A stretch of 64,000 bases of DNA from Sarcomyxa edulis (lineage: Eukaryota; Basidiomycota; Agaricomycetes; Agaricales; Mycenaceae), in contig QUOL01000019.1 in NCBI GenBank assembly GCA_009761415.1, positions 558,001 through 622,000 of the forward strand, read 5' to 3'. The notes under the pieces are model-generated. The model saw nothing but the letters and a program-made list of their open reading frames with translations, was not told where the DNA came from and searched no databases. Both the position numbers and the translations under genes were made by a program. Positions 1 to 10,604 of the stretch are shown in pieces; within the stretch, counting starts at the first letter, position 1, and every line of letters begins with the position of its first letter.

Positions 1-270
1 TCCCGTTCTTGTTCTTGAACTCCGGACGATGGTATAAGTAAACCTCGATGACGAGTTGTTTAGTCTGAATGCTTAATTATATTCGCAAGCAGGTCTTCTC
101 TTCTTCATCACCGACATCAAGGTCCCTGTCGTCGATTCGGACGGGTTTGTCCGTCGTCTCTCTCGGTGCCGGTGAGCTCTCGGGTTGTCCGTTGCGGTCT
201 GTCTTCATGCTGGACCCGGGCTGATAGACACGTCAGTATGGTCCTTGATTCGGTGCTATGTCGACAGAAA

Positions 271-441
271 CACCTCGTTTGGAGCTTCATGGCGACGTTC
301 CTTGTCCGATTACGAACTCGGTGTCTCCGAACTCGCAGGGCTATTTGTACTCAGAGACACCTCGTTCGGACCTTCACGGCGACGTGCCTTCGATTACGAA
401 CTCGGTGTCTCCGAACTTGCAGGACCATTTGTACTCTGGCT
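271..441 (+). repeat. Tandem duplication, 87-bp unit, frame-preserving
   Basis: Two adjacent copies start at 271 and 358 and differ by point changes and a 3-nt deletion. In the frame open from 258 to 524 they read as a 29-aa then a 28-aa repeat that begin TPRLELHGDVP and TPRSDLHGDVP and share the core ITNSVSPN. The offset of exactly 29 codons and the 3-nt indel suggest translation, but I found no convincing gene model around it. Confidence 0.6.
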
Positions 442-502
442 TGTACGGAGTGTCGGACTCGATTTGCAGGCTCGGAGAGCACTGGCACGATGACGAAGAT
501 GC

Positions 503-787
503 GTGTCGCAACCAACCATTGTAGAGCCATATTCTCCGGGTCACGCAACTCAGCTCACAGAGGTTAATGATGACCGGGAGGATGGTCATAGTGTCATCAA
601 CGCCAATTGGGAGGTGGCTCGACATCTCTGTGCAACATTTACATGTCAAATCCGAGAGGAAGGGAGCTCCGAGTCGGAGGAACAGTCAAGTTGGGGTTCA
701 GCAAATATTCGCATCGGGCTACATGCAAGTTGCCAGCTGGAGTTCACTATCTGTGATCCAACAAACTTACCTCTGACTGATATTTAG
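503..787 (+). CDS. Possible hypothetical exon, 94 codons
   Basis: This is an open frame with a balanced amino-acid composition, including a stretch WEVARHLCATFTC and a C-terminal segment with IRIGLHASCQLEFTICDP. It could be the last exon of a gene whose earlier exons include the repeat at 271-441, but I could not connect the two frames with a good splice pair. I recognise no family. It may equally be a chance reading frame. Confidence 0.2.
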   Translation: MSQPTIVEPYSPGHATQLTEVNDDREDGHSVINANWEVARHLCATFTCQIREEGSSESEEQSSWGSANIRIGLHASCQLEFTICDPTNLPLTDI

Positions 788-920
788 CGACAAGCTGCAG
801 TATATAATCCATCAACACAGATACGAGGTTAGTAATCGCAATAGCTAGATCAACTGCCATACTATATGATTTGACTTGAACTCAGACTCGGACGCGATAG
901 CGATAGAGATTCACAACATC

Positions 921-1378
921 ATGTCTACCTCTACCTTGGAGCCACCCCCTCTCACCTCAGACGACACCTTCGAGCTATACGACCTTCGTGTAGAAGTTAT
1001 ATGCCCACCCGGAGAACGTATCATGTGTGGCGCCAAAGAAGGCGACTACTTCATTTTGGAGGGAGAAATGATGTATCTTCCGCCTGGTCAGGGGTTTTCG
1101 ATATATTCCTTAGGTCAGTATGGTTCTACGCACAATCCAGTATCCATGTCTATCGGGCTGATTCGCGAACCTGGCTGAAAGGCGCCATCCTCCCGCTGCT
1201 AGCTGCCAAACAGAGACCCACGCACCCTAATGATTGGATGTCGACTGATGCGGAGGTCACGGTTGCGTGTCCGGACCCGGGGTGTAAGTCGAGGTTGAGG
1301 GTGATGAGGACGGGGAAGAGGACTTTTAGGCGTGGGGATGTTACTGCTAGTGTGGTGCCGCGTATGAAGGAAGCTTAA
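921..1378 (+). CDS. TIGR04076-family small protein
   Basis: Two exons, 921-1113 and 1182-1378, joined across a 68-nt intron (donor GTCAGT, acceptor AAG), give 129 aa. The product has the pattern I associate with the uncharacterised TIGR04076 family: an N-terminal VICPPGERIMCGAKEGDYF stretch, LPPGQGFSIYSLG at the splice junction, then LLAAKQRPTHPNDWMSTDA, and a Cys pair in CPDPGC near the C-terminus. The Cys residues suggest a small metal or redox site, but no function is established. The start is the first ATG in frame with the conserved block. It lies alone on the plus strand. The splice is inferred because it restores the family frame. Confidence 0.8.
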
Positions 1379-1913
1379 GTGGAGAGTGCGTCTGGAGATG
1401 ATGGGTCGACGAGGTGATTAGATGTGGGTATGGTGTGAGAGAGAGAGATCTATCGCGTCTTCTTGTGCGTCTTAGTTTCAAGGTGCATATAGAGGGAGAA
1501 CGGATGGGGAGCAGTAATCCATTGGGATGTATACCGTTATTATCCTACGATCATAGCTGCTGCATCGCATCGAGAGAATCAGGAAGGAATATCGAGACCG
1601 TTGCGACTCTGGAAATTTTTTGGCAAAAGAAATTACATTACGAATGGGATACTTCTCAAGAGACCTTTGAGTTTCTGCAGTGATGAGGAAGGGATTGCGA
1701 ATAATTTCTACAATAATATTGATGAATTTATCGTCGTAATTATCATAATTATTGCATAATCTCTCTACCGCTCGCTATTGTCAACGACGACGAGCAAACT
1801 GCTTCGAGCTTTGAGATCGCCATGTCTTGCCCTAAAGTCCGCCTCGTGTTCTCGACTAGTCTCACCGCCAATGTTCTCGCCAAAACCACTCGTGCCTAAA
1901 AAAAAGTTCCGGG
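1379..1913. other. Intergenic, no gene seen
   Basis: This is the 3' flank of the preceding gene. It has an A/T-rich stretch around 1690-1760 made of ATAATTATT-like motifs. I see no reading frame with coding character. Confidence 0.5.
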
Positions 1914-2678
1914 GTTTCGTCCACGACTTTTCACCTTGACGAGTAACGCTCTGCTCTCTCATGCACACCTGATCCTTGCGAGCCGCAATGTCACCCGCAG
2001 TCCTCTCGCGCGCCTGGAATTGTTAGAATCGATGAAGTCCTTTTTGCGGAACAAGACTTCCTCCCAAAAAGTGCTTGTGGCCCTGAGGCTCGATGTACCA
2101 TCTTCACGTCGAGCTTGTAATTCCGAGTCGTTTTCCTCTTGTATCAGGAGACTATGTCTTTGCTTGCCTCGAATGTGTTGCTGTCCTGCGCTGCGTTTAT
2201 CGTAATGCTGATGTAGCGTCCGCTTGTTGTGTTTCCTGAAGTCGTGCAGCTCTAAATTGTGTTGTATCGATAACCCTGTCATTTCCAGATTCCATGGGTT
2301 ATCGCCGACAGACTTCCTCGCTAATGCCTGGATCCTCTACTAGCAACTTCGGTCCGCCCAGGAATTTTCTCAATTTTTTTTATCTTTTCATTTCGTGCAG
2401 CGCACTGTCGATCAGGTGCGATCAACTGTACATGTGTGCACGGGCTCCCTTACTCGCTTGATATAAGGTGGGTGCCATCTACACGTCTGCGTTTTGCTTG
2501 AATGTTGACGATACTCTACAGAGTTTGTTACAAATTGAAATGGTCCTGGGCACGATCTAGTGGAAACCACTGGCAGCGTCTCATTCCATCAACGCGTGTA
2601 TATCTTGATCCAGGTAATCATCGGATGGTAGAATATCAGTGTTCGTTTCATCACCTTTGTCTCTTCAAGCTTATAGGG
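1914..2678. repeat. Tandem segmental duplication, copy 1
   Basis: This block is followed directly by a diverged direct copy (2679-3465). Shared landmarks in the same order include CGACTTTTCACCTTGACGAG, AAGACTTCCTCCCA, TACCATCTTCACGTC, CAATTTTT before a TTTTCATTTCGT stretch, ATGGTCCTGGGCACGA and TTGATCCAGGTAATC. Reading frames on either strand differ between the copies, so I infer a non-coding or relic sequence. Confidence 0.75.
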
Positions 2679-3465
2679 TCTCGTCTACGACTTTTCACCT
2701 TGACGAGCTTTGACGAGTAACGCTCTTCGGCTCTCTTATCCAAATTTGATCCTCGCAGCAAAACCATCATCTTCAGTCCTCTCGCACGCCTCGCAAATAC
2801 TCCATCACCAGAATTCACTGCGTCATACCAGGCCCTGTCCAGCGGAAGAGTGCCGCTATGAGCTCGGCATGTCTCTAAGGTCTCCTCCTGTTCTGGGGCT
2901 CTTCGAACTCGATTTGATGATGTTCTTATTAGAAACGATGACACCTCTATTGTTGAAGAAGACTTCCTCCCAGTAAGTTCTAGTGGGCCCTGAGGTACCA
3001 TCTTCACGTCAAGCTTTGGATCCCGAGCGCCTCCCCCTTGTATCAGGAGACTAACGTCATCAGTCGCCTCGAACTTATTGCTGTCCTGGGCTGCGCTCAT
3101 CTTGATAATGTTCCTCCATCAGCAACTTCGATCTGCCCAGGAATGTTCTCAATTTTTCGTCTTTTCATTTCGTATCGCGTACTTTTGATCAGGTGCAATT
3201 CATGATGCATGATCACTGTGTGCACGAGCTCTATTACTCGTTTGATCTCAGGTGAGTGCTCATCTACACGTTTACCTCTCGCATGAATGTTAACGATGCT
3301 CTACATAGTCCGTTGAGATGGTCCTGGGCACGAACTACTGAAATTCAGTGCTCTTTATCTCCTCATCAATGTATAGCTTGATCCAGGTAATCGATAATCG
3401 ATAATCATTGGATCGTATGAATATCATCAATCAAGTGTTCGTTCCGTCACCTTTGTCTTCTCAAA
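2679..3465. repeat. Tandem segmental duplication, copy 2
   Basis: This is the downstream copy of the block at 1914-2678, in direct orientation about 765 nt later, with many small indels. It carries a 149-codon minus-strand frame (2651-3100), but the matching stretch of copy 1 breaks that frame, so I do not call a gene. Confidence 0.75.
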
Positions 3466-3718
3466 GCTCTGCTCTCCCTCTACACTGAGCGGGCAACTGG
3501 ACGGGCCGGTACCTGGTCCGACATTCCCGCCGACCTCGTCTCGCCAAACTGCTAATTCTGCGCATCCTCTCTCGCTGACCTATTTCGATATTAGTATGCT
3601 CATGTGCCCCAGGCTCGGTAGATCATTTTGACGCGCTCTTCTCTCAGAATCGGATGCCCGACCCGGACGCCTTCAAAAGCACCGTCGCCCACCCTTCTCA
3701 TCCACACACCCTACCCCC

Positions 3719-6047
3719 ATGTCGTCCTACAAGCTCTCTCATACCTCCCCATTCGCTTCCAACCCTATCGAAACTCGAGAAGACCTCTCTCAATTCCTCA
3801 TCGGTCTCCTCGACCCACTAGCCGCACACACATCACCCGGAGGAGCAAGAGTCTATCTCGGTCACACCGCCACGCACTACGACGACACCGCTGCTCAACT
3901 CGAAGGATTCTCCAGGCCCATATGGGGTCTGGCATCGTTGCTTGCTGGGGGAGGTACGTACGAGGGTGTACATCGATGGGTTGAGGGATTGGCCAATGGG
4001 ACTGATCCTGATAATGTGGATGAGTTTTGGGGTGAGATGCGGGATAAGGATCAGAGGATGGTGGAGTGTTCTGCTATTGGGTTTGCGATTGCGGTGGCGG
4101 GGAAGGATTTGTGGGATCCGTTGAGTGAGAAGGCGAAGAGGAATTTGGAGAGTTGGTTGGGGGGGATGAATGATAAGGAAATGCCGAATACGAATTGGCT
4201 TTGGTTTCGTGTGAGTCCCCCCTCCCTTGTCGTGCTATTTCTGTATATGAATACCTCAACTCTCACCAGGTCTTCGCAAACCTCGGCCTATCCAAAGTCT
4301 CTTCCCCCAAATTCGACGCAGCACGCATGAAAGCCGACCTCGACCATCTCGATACCTTCTACATAGGTAACGGATGGTCCCGTGATGGCCCCGAAGGGAT
4401 CCTCCAATTGGATTACTACTCCTCGTCGTTTGCGATTCAATTCGCACAGCTTGTGTATAGCAGGTTGGCGCAGGATGAGGATCCGGAAAGGTGTGAGGAG
4501 TTTAGGAGCAGGGGGAGTGCTTTTGCGTTGGATTTTGTGCATTATTTCGATCCTGAAGGTGCGTCTCACCGTACGCAAGACGTTCAGCACCACTAACACC
4601 ACATATCCATATTGACATCACAGGCCGCGCCATCCCCTTCGGCAGAAGCCTGACCTACCGCTTCGCAATGTCTTCCTTCTGGAGCGCCTTCGCCTTCGCC
4701 TACACCAACCCCTCCCTTCCCCACTCCCTCCCACCCCCCTTCACATGGGGCGTCATCAAAGGCCTCCAACTGCGCAACATCCGCTACTGGGCACACCAAC
4801 CCGGTGCGTTTTCTCCTTCGGGAGACGGGACGTTAAGTATTGGGTTTAATTATCCGAACGGGTTTATGACGGAGAATTATAATTCCCCGGGGTCGGTTTA
4901 TTGGTGTTGTAAGTCGTTCATTGCGCTTGCTCTTCCTCTGGATCATCCGTTTTGGGTTGCAACGGAGGAACCCTATCCATCGATGGGTGCGGGTGTGATG
5001 CAGAGTGTGAATGTCCTATACGAACCACTGCACATAACCGTCCACGTCCACCCCCCCACCCAGCACGCCCACAGCCTAACACACACCTACCTCCTAAGCT
5101 CCGGCCAACAATGCTCCTACCCCGTCAAAGCCAGCGCGGCGAAATACGGGAAATACGCGTATTCGAGCGCGTTTGGGTTTAGTGTGCCGACGGGGGGGAT
5201 GACGCTTGAGGAGGTTGCGGGGGATAGTGTTTTGGCGTTGAGTGAGGATGCGGTTGGAAATGAGAAAAGGTTGTGGAGGTGTCGGTTGGATACGAGGGAG
5301 GCGAGGGTTGAGGGGGAGAAGTTGGATGGGCATGGGAAAGGAGAGTGGAAGTGGTTGAGGTCGATGTGGTACCCGTGGAGTGATGTTGAGGTTGAGACGT
5401 GGCTTGTCCCGCCGCCGCCGCCTCCCTATAACGGTGGTCAGGAGGAGAGTCAAAGTCAGAGTGAGGAGAGTCAAAGGCAGAGTTCGTTATGGCACCTCCG
5501 GATCCACAGAATCAAAACCGGACGGAAGTTGAAGGCTGCGGAGGGTGGGTGGGCGATATATGGGCAGGGGGTTGATGGGCGGGCGTTGCCTCTTCTTCCC
5601 TCTCCCAATGAAAGTGATTTCGGGTATACAGAGAGTGGTAGGGAGAGCCTAGCCATATCCAAAGCAGGCGTTTCTGGGATCGTCGATCTCACACCCAACC
5701 CTTCTCCATCGCCACACCCCAACGCTGACCCTCAACGAGAACGAGCACGAGAAGCGAAAGTCATACGCACCGACCCAAACTCGAATCTAGTCTCGTCACG
5801 TGCGGTCTTGCCTACATTGATGGGTGATTATGAGCCTCGGGAGAGGAGTTATTGGGTCGTTACTGGGGTTTTTGGGGGAGCTGCTCCTTTGGCGGCGGGT
5901 GGTGGGGCGGGGAGTACACCTGGGCCAGCGAGTGTACCAGGGACTACTGGTGTGAAAGGGTGGGGGTGGTTGGAGGATTGGGCGGAGGAGAGGAGGCCTT
6001 GGATTCCGAGGGAGATTGCTGAGCTTATGAATGCCAGTGGTGTTTAG
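3719..6047 (+). CDS. DUF2264 domain protein
   Basis: Three exons (3719-4210, 4270-4558, 4624-6047) give 734 aa. The N-terminal half has the helical DUF2264 pattern: NPIETREDL, then [15 protein letters not shown], the NTNWLWFR block ending exon 1, and VFANLGL opening exon 2. Later landmarks are [36 protein letters not shown] and the [11 protein letters not shown] segment. The family is a toroidal helical fold that has been linked to glycoside hydrolase activity (I recall a link to GH154 but cannot confirm it here). No signal peptide is visible, so it is probably intracellular. The C-terminal third is less conserved and contains a proline and glutamine-rich insertion. Start chosen as the first ATG before the conserved block. 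Confidence 0.85.
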
Positions 6048-7019
6048 GTCGATATATTTGAATTGGGATGTAGAAGGAGGAAGAAGTCAAATCAATGGAT
6101 ATAAATGTAATTTTAATTCTATGTGATCTCGAGATTATGATTGTACAGCGTTTTGATTCTGAAGACTCTCTCTGATAAGATAAGGGGGTTCAGGACCCTC
6201 CCTATCAATATAATCAGCAATATTCATACAGTAAGTAGTGAGTTTGCGAAAGCCACCGGTGGCTTATGTAAGCCACCCATGGCCGGTTTTCGCTTTGAAT
6301 GGCTTTACCCTCTCTCGTAGTACCTATTCCTCTTCATTGAATGAAAACCTCTATTCCTTAACCCTCAACCATCTCTGTGAGCCCACAACCTCCTCGATTC
6401 GCCTGCACCACCGTGACTCGGACAGTACTGTAGGTACGTCCCAGACAATTCTTGAACCCTTTGCAATTGACGTACTTGGACCTTTATAGGTATTAGGCAC
6501 GCCTCAGCTTTCAAATCCTTCATAACGCCACGGTCGAATGGAACGGCACAGCTAGCGCTGATTCGCTAAGATCACCAATGGAGGAAAATAAATCATGGCC
6601 CAGGAAGCCGACATCCCTTCGACTAATTGAATCATATTTGTCTCTTTCTCTACGAGCAAATGTCATGACAGTCAGGACTTGGTCAGGACTCAGAAGTCAG
6701 TGCGGCGAGATCCCATAGTTGATTCCTTGGAGTTCATCGTTGTGATTGTCGGGTTCTTTGAATGGCAGACGGACTCATTGTATTTCTGGATTTTCATCGA
6801 AAGCTCGTCAAATCATCACCGAAATGTCATGCAATTGAGTATTTCCCCCTTCCAAAAGGCTCGTACTTTATAATGGTATGTGCACTACATTCTACATTTT
6901 CAATCTTTTTTGGTTCGCTGAATCATTCTCTACGGCTACATAGCATACATAGGATAATGGGGACACGTTCAATACTGAGTGGAAGGCATGCTAAATCTGA
7001 AGTGTGGAGCTAAGTATCC
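6048..7019. other. Intergenic; one perfect 16-bp palindrome
   Basis: No convincing gene. A perfect palindrome of half-site AAGCCACC lies at 6250-6265, and a third similar half-site begins at 6270. The rest shows only short non-coding frames. Confidence 0.5.
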
Positions 7020-7313
7020 CAACCGACGAGGTCACCTATTCGGAGCCTCGTAATTTCGAACTTCCAAGGTGACTTGCAGAATGAGCCCTTCAACTCCCTG
7101 ATAGATAGCAGGATCGCATTTGGATCGGGAAGGCAAATGTGTCCGGAGCAGCATCTTACTGGACAGTGGATGGCGGCGGCGTCAATCTTGGCTACGCTTG
7201 ATCTGTACCAAGCCGTAGACGATAACGACACAGTAATCGAACATCCGCAAGATCCTGCTCTGGTTTGGTGGGTTGAGGCCGTTTGGAGGTCGTCATGCTG
7301 GGTCCTTGACTGA
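7020..7313 (+). pseudogene. Cytochrome P450 C-terminal relict
   Basis: The plus strand reads IAFGSGRQMCPEQH followed by a helix-like MAAASILATLDL, matching the P450 haem-binding loop (F-G-x-G-R-x-x-C-P) and the L helix after it. Upstream, in another frame, DEVTYSEPRNFE resembles the segment before the PERF motif. The two parts are joined only through a frame break, and no N-terminal P450 sequence is found before them. I read this as the remains of a second P450, about 0.7 kb upstream of the intact gene. The usual glycine after CP is replaced by glutamate. Confidence 0.75.
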
Positions 7314-8003
7314 CCTCGATATAGCTTACCAAACTGTGACATCCTTTGTTTGATCTCTATAGCTATGCTCCATAACGCCACGGTCGGATGAATGTCACTT
7401 CTATTCGCTATACTCAATAGGTCTACCTGCGGAGAAAATATGGTCAAATCACGCCACATCGGAGACTACGGTGACAACATTCTCTGCGAGCACTCTTGTA
7501 CTGCCAGTGATCCACTGCAGCTTGTCAGTGATAACTCGTGATCAGGGAATGATCTCTCCCGTTCGAGGTTCGAGGTTTGAACGGCCAAAGTCCAACGTTC
7601 AATGTTGAAGGCCCGACAATCTTAGCTCTCTCCGCCCTTCTTTCGAAGTCTGTACACGCACAATCTTGTTATCGGGAGAGATAGGCATTTGACTTACTAG
7701 GACTAAACGGGTGCTTCATCACGTACTCCTCTCGTTGAAGGATTCCAAAGGTCTGTCTAGTTCTTTGCATGTGAGTAGCCTCTTTGCTGTCCACCGTCTG
7801 CCTCCTGACTGCCTCATTGGCTCACATCGTTTGCTATCTAGACGCAATGACATACAAGCTCCAGAGAACAGAACAGAGTGACGCGGATAGGTATTGCATC
7901 CGACTCCGATTGCTCCCTCATCGCTTCGAAGGAGCGTTTTACGAAGTGTCCTCTCGCTTTAAAAGCTATCCCATGATCAAGCTTACCTTGCCAACTCCCC
8001 GCA
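7314..8003. other. Intergenic / promoter side of the P450 gene
   Basis: No gene recognised between the P450 relict and the start of the intact P450. A GTTCGAGGTTCGAGG duplication lies near 7561. No tRNA fold was found around it. Confidence 0.4.
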
Positions 8004-10308
8004 ATGAGTATCCTCGACCTTACACTTTGTGTTGCGCTCCTCAGCTTTCTATATTTTGTCTTTACGCAACCTAAAGGTGATAAGTTACCCTTACCTCCTG
8101 GTCCCAAGAAGCTACCTTTAGTAGGCAACCTTTTCGACCTACCAAAGAGCTTCGAGTGGATGACTTATGCGAAATGGGGCAAAGAGCTTGGTGAGTTATG
8201 ACATTTCCTTTAACAAGTCAGTGGCTCACCTGTCGTTTTGATACGTACATAGACTCCGATATCATACACATCGATGCCGCTGGTCAATCCATCATTGTAC
8301 TCAATTCTGTCGAAGCTGCCTACGATCTATTCGAGAAGAGGTCCTCGATATATTCAAGCAGGTACGTTGTTCTCCTTCTTGGAAATCTCGATCTAAATGT
8401 CTGAGCCTGAGCACTCGCACACCTGATTTTGATTCAGACCTCGTTTCGTTATGCTCAATGAACTGTAAGTCTCATCTTGATGATGTCTGGCTTTCAATTC
8501 ATGTGGCGTTTAGTATGGGTTGGACATGGCTCTTTGCTTTCATGCCCTACGGAGATTATTGGCGTGATCATAGGAGACTTTTCCACAAGGAGTTCCATCC
8601 CACCGCGTCACTGCGTCACCAGCCTCAAGAACTCAAGGTCACTCGAAAGATGTTGCACCGATTTTTGGACGCGCCGGAGGGGTTTATGGAGCATCTTAGA
8701 GAGTTCGTGTTCAATTCAGATGTATATATACTGTCGATGGTTGCTCAGGTTCTTGACTATAGTATTTCAGGGACAATCATAATGTCTATCTCCTGTGCGT
8801 CTTAAATGTCTATTACACTAATGACCGTTGATGATTCTGATTCTAGAAATATACAGATGGAATTGATGTTTTACCTTCGAACGATCCGTACATCGACACT
8901 GCCGAAAAAGCTCTCTTCGGCTTGAGCACATCAGCTGTTCCGGGTGCGTTTCTCGTGGATACTTTTCCGATCCTCAAGAACGTGCCTTCTTGGTTCCCCG
9001 GTGCACGATTTCAGAGGCAGGCGAAGGAATGGCATGACTTGGCGCAGAAAATGGTCGAGGTGCCTTTTGCTGTTGTGAAGCAAAGAATTGTGCGTCTCAT
9101 CCTACTGTCTCATCTATCTTAGGCAAGATCCTGGGTGTTTATCGGTATTCCGTTACTCTTATTTTGGTCTTTAGCTGGACGGTACTGCGGTGCCTTCATT
9201 CGCTTCGTATTGTCTGGAGAATCTAGACCAAAACAAAGATGTTGCATACCAGGAACGAGTCATCCAGGAAACTGCTGCGAACTTGTACACTGGTAAGTAT
9301 GTTGAGTGGTTTCACCATAGGAATGTGCTCATAGAGAACTATTGTTATAATACAGCTGGCTCGGATACGGTGATGTTGCTTTCTTCACTCGCACTGGTAG
9401 CCAAAATTAATCTCACGACGATGCAACATACAGACTGTATCCGCACTAAACACGTTCATATTGGCCATGGTCTGCTACCCCGAGACCCAAAAGAAGGCTC
9501 AAGAAGAATTGGACAGAGTCCTAGCCAAGGGACATCTTCCCGATTTTGAGGACGAAGTCTCATTGCCGTATGTTACAGCGCTTGTGAAAGAGATTATACG
9601 ATGGTGAGTGCTCACGCGCACGTCCCATTTTGTTTGAATTCGTTCCGATCTACTACTTTGCCAGGCAGCCTGTCACGCCCATCGCTATTCCGCACTATGC
9701 CATCGCCGATGATGAGTACCGAGGATATAGGATACCAAAAGATTCTATCGTTATTGGTAATGCATGGTAGGTCTCATTGAGTCTTTCCAGACCTCAACAT
9801 ATATGAATTACATTGTGCCTACAGGGCCATGTGCCACGACGAAGAGGTATATCCTGATTCTTTCGCTTTCAAACCTGAGAGGTTTCTGAAAGACGGGAAA
9901 TTGAAGTAGGTCTCCCTTCTGGTGTATCGCTAGAAATCCAAGCTGATTCGTACGGTACCAGCCCCGAGATACGAGAACCCGCCGCACCCTTCGGCTTTGG
10001 TCGAAGGATATGCCCCGGAAGGCATATGGCCGTGTCGTCGATTTGGATACTGGCCGCCTCGGTTCTGGCGACCTTTGATATTCAGAAAGCCATAGATGCA
10101 AAGACTGGCCTTCCCATAGAGCCTACTCAAGAATACCATTCCGCGTTGATTTGGTGCGTTCAGCGTAGTTGGCGTTTCTGTGAAGATTGACAAACCTCTT
10201 TTGATTCAAAGTCATGCCTTGCCGTTCAAATGTTCTATCAAGCCACGGTCTCCGGATGCAGAACTTCTAATTCGTTCGGCTGCATCGACGTCCGACTTTC
10301 TCGTTTAG
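8004..10308 (+). CDS. Cytochrome P450 monooxygenase
   Basis: Thirteen exons: 8004-8190, 8253-8361, 8438-8464, 8514-8702, 8763-8794, 8857-9089, 9175-9292, 9356-9369, 9434-9603, 9665-9766, 9825-9905, 9962-10153, 10212-10308, giving 516 aa. An N-terminal membrane anchor (residues about 3-20) is followed by the proline-rich LPLPPGPKKLP hinge. The I-helix AGSDTT motif spans the 14-nt exon and the next one; the K-helix has KEIIRW; then FKPERF; and the haem loop is FGFGRRICPGRH. Length and motif order are those of microsomal class II P450s of the O-methylsterigmatocystin oxidoreductase-like group common in Agaricomycetes. It would need an NADPH-P450 reductase at the ER. The substrate cannot be inferred. 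The exon 5 and 6 borders were chosen because they restore ISGTIIMSISYGID. Confidence 0.9.
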
Positions 10309-10604
10309 CGGAATTGATATTTGGGTCGTTACGCATGAATCTTGAGACTTTCTTTCATGCCCGACCAACCGTACGCTTAGAGCTATGAGATTACAACAAC
10401 ATATTGTCAATAGCATTTTGTTGCAGCGCTCTGGTATAACAACGGAACTTCGAAAAACTAAGAGATATCCGAATCACTCATGCTCCAGACCATGATAGGT
10501 AACTCATACTTCTTCACGTCTACAGCCACCGAGTCCTGATGCACCATACCACAACTGGGAAGTCCCAAACGTTCCCAGCCGTCTGCACATGCGCGTTTGC
10601 GCTA

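Noticed and set aside
271..441. Start of a CRISPR-like or minisatellite array
   Set aside because: Only two adjacent units without spacers, in a eukaryotic genome.
2651..3100. 149-codon minus-strand gene in the duplicated block
   Set aside because: The parallel copy at 1959-2282 is in other frames with indels not in multiples of three, so coding constraint is absent.
7555..7600. tRNA gene suggested by repeated GTTCGAGG
   Set aside because: No A-box, acceptor stem or anticodon arm could be built around it.
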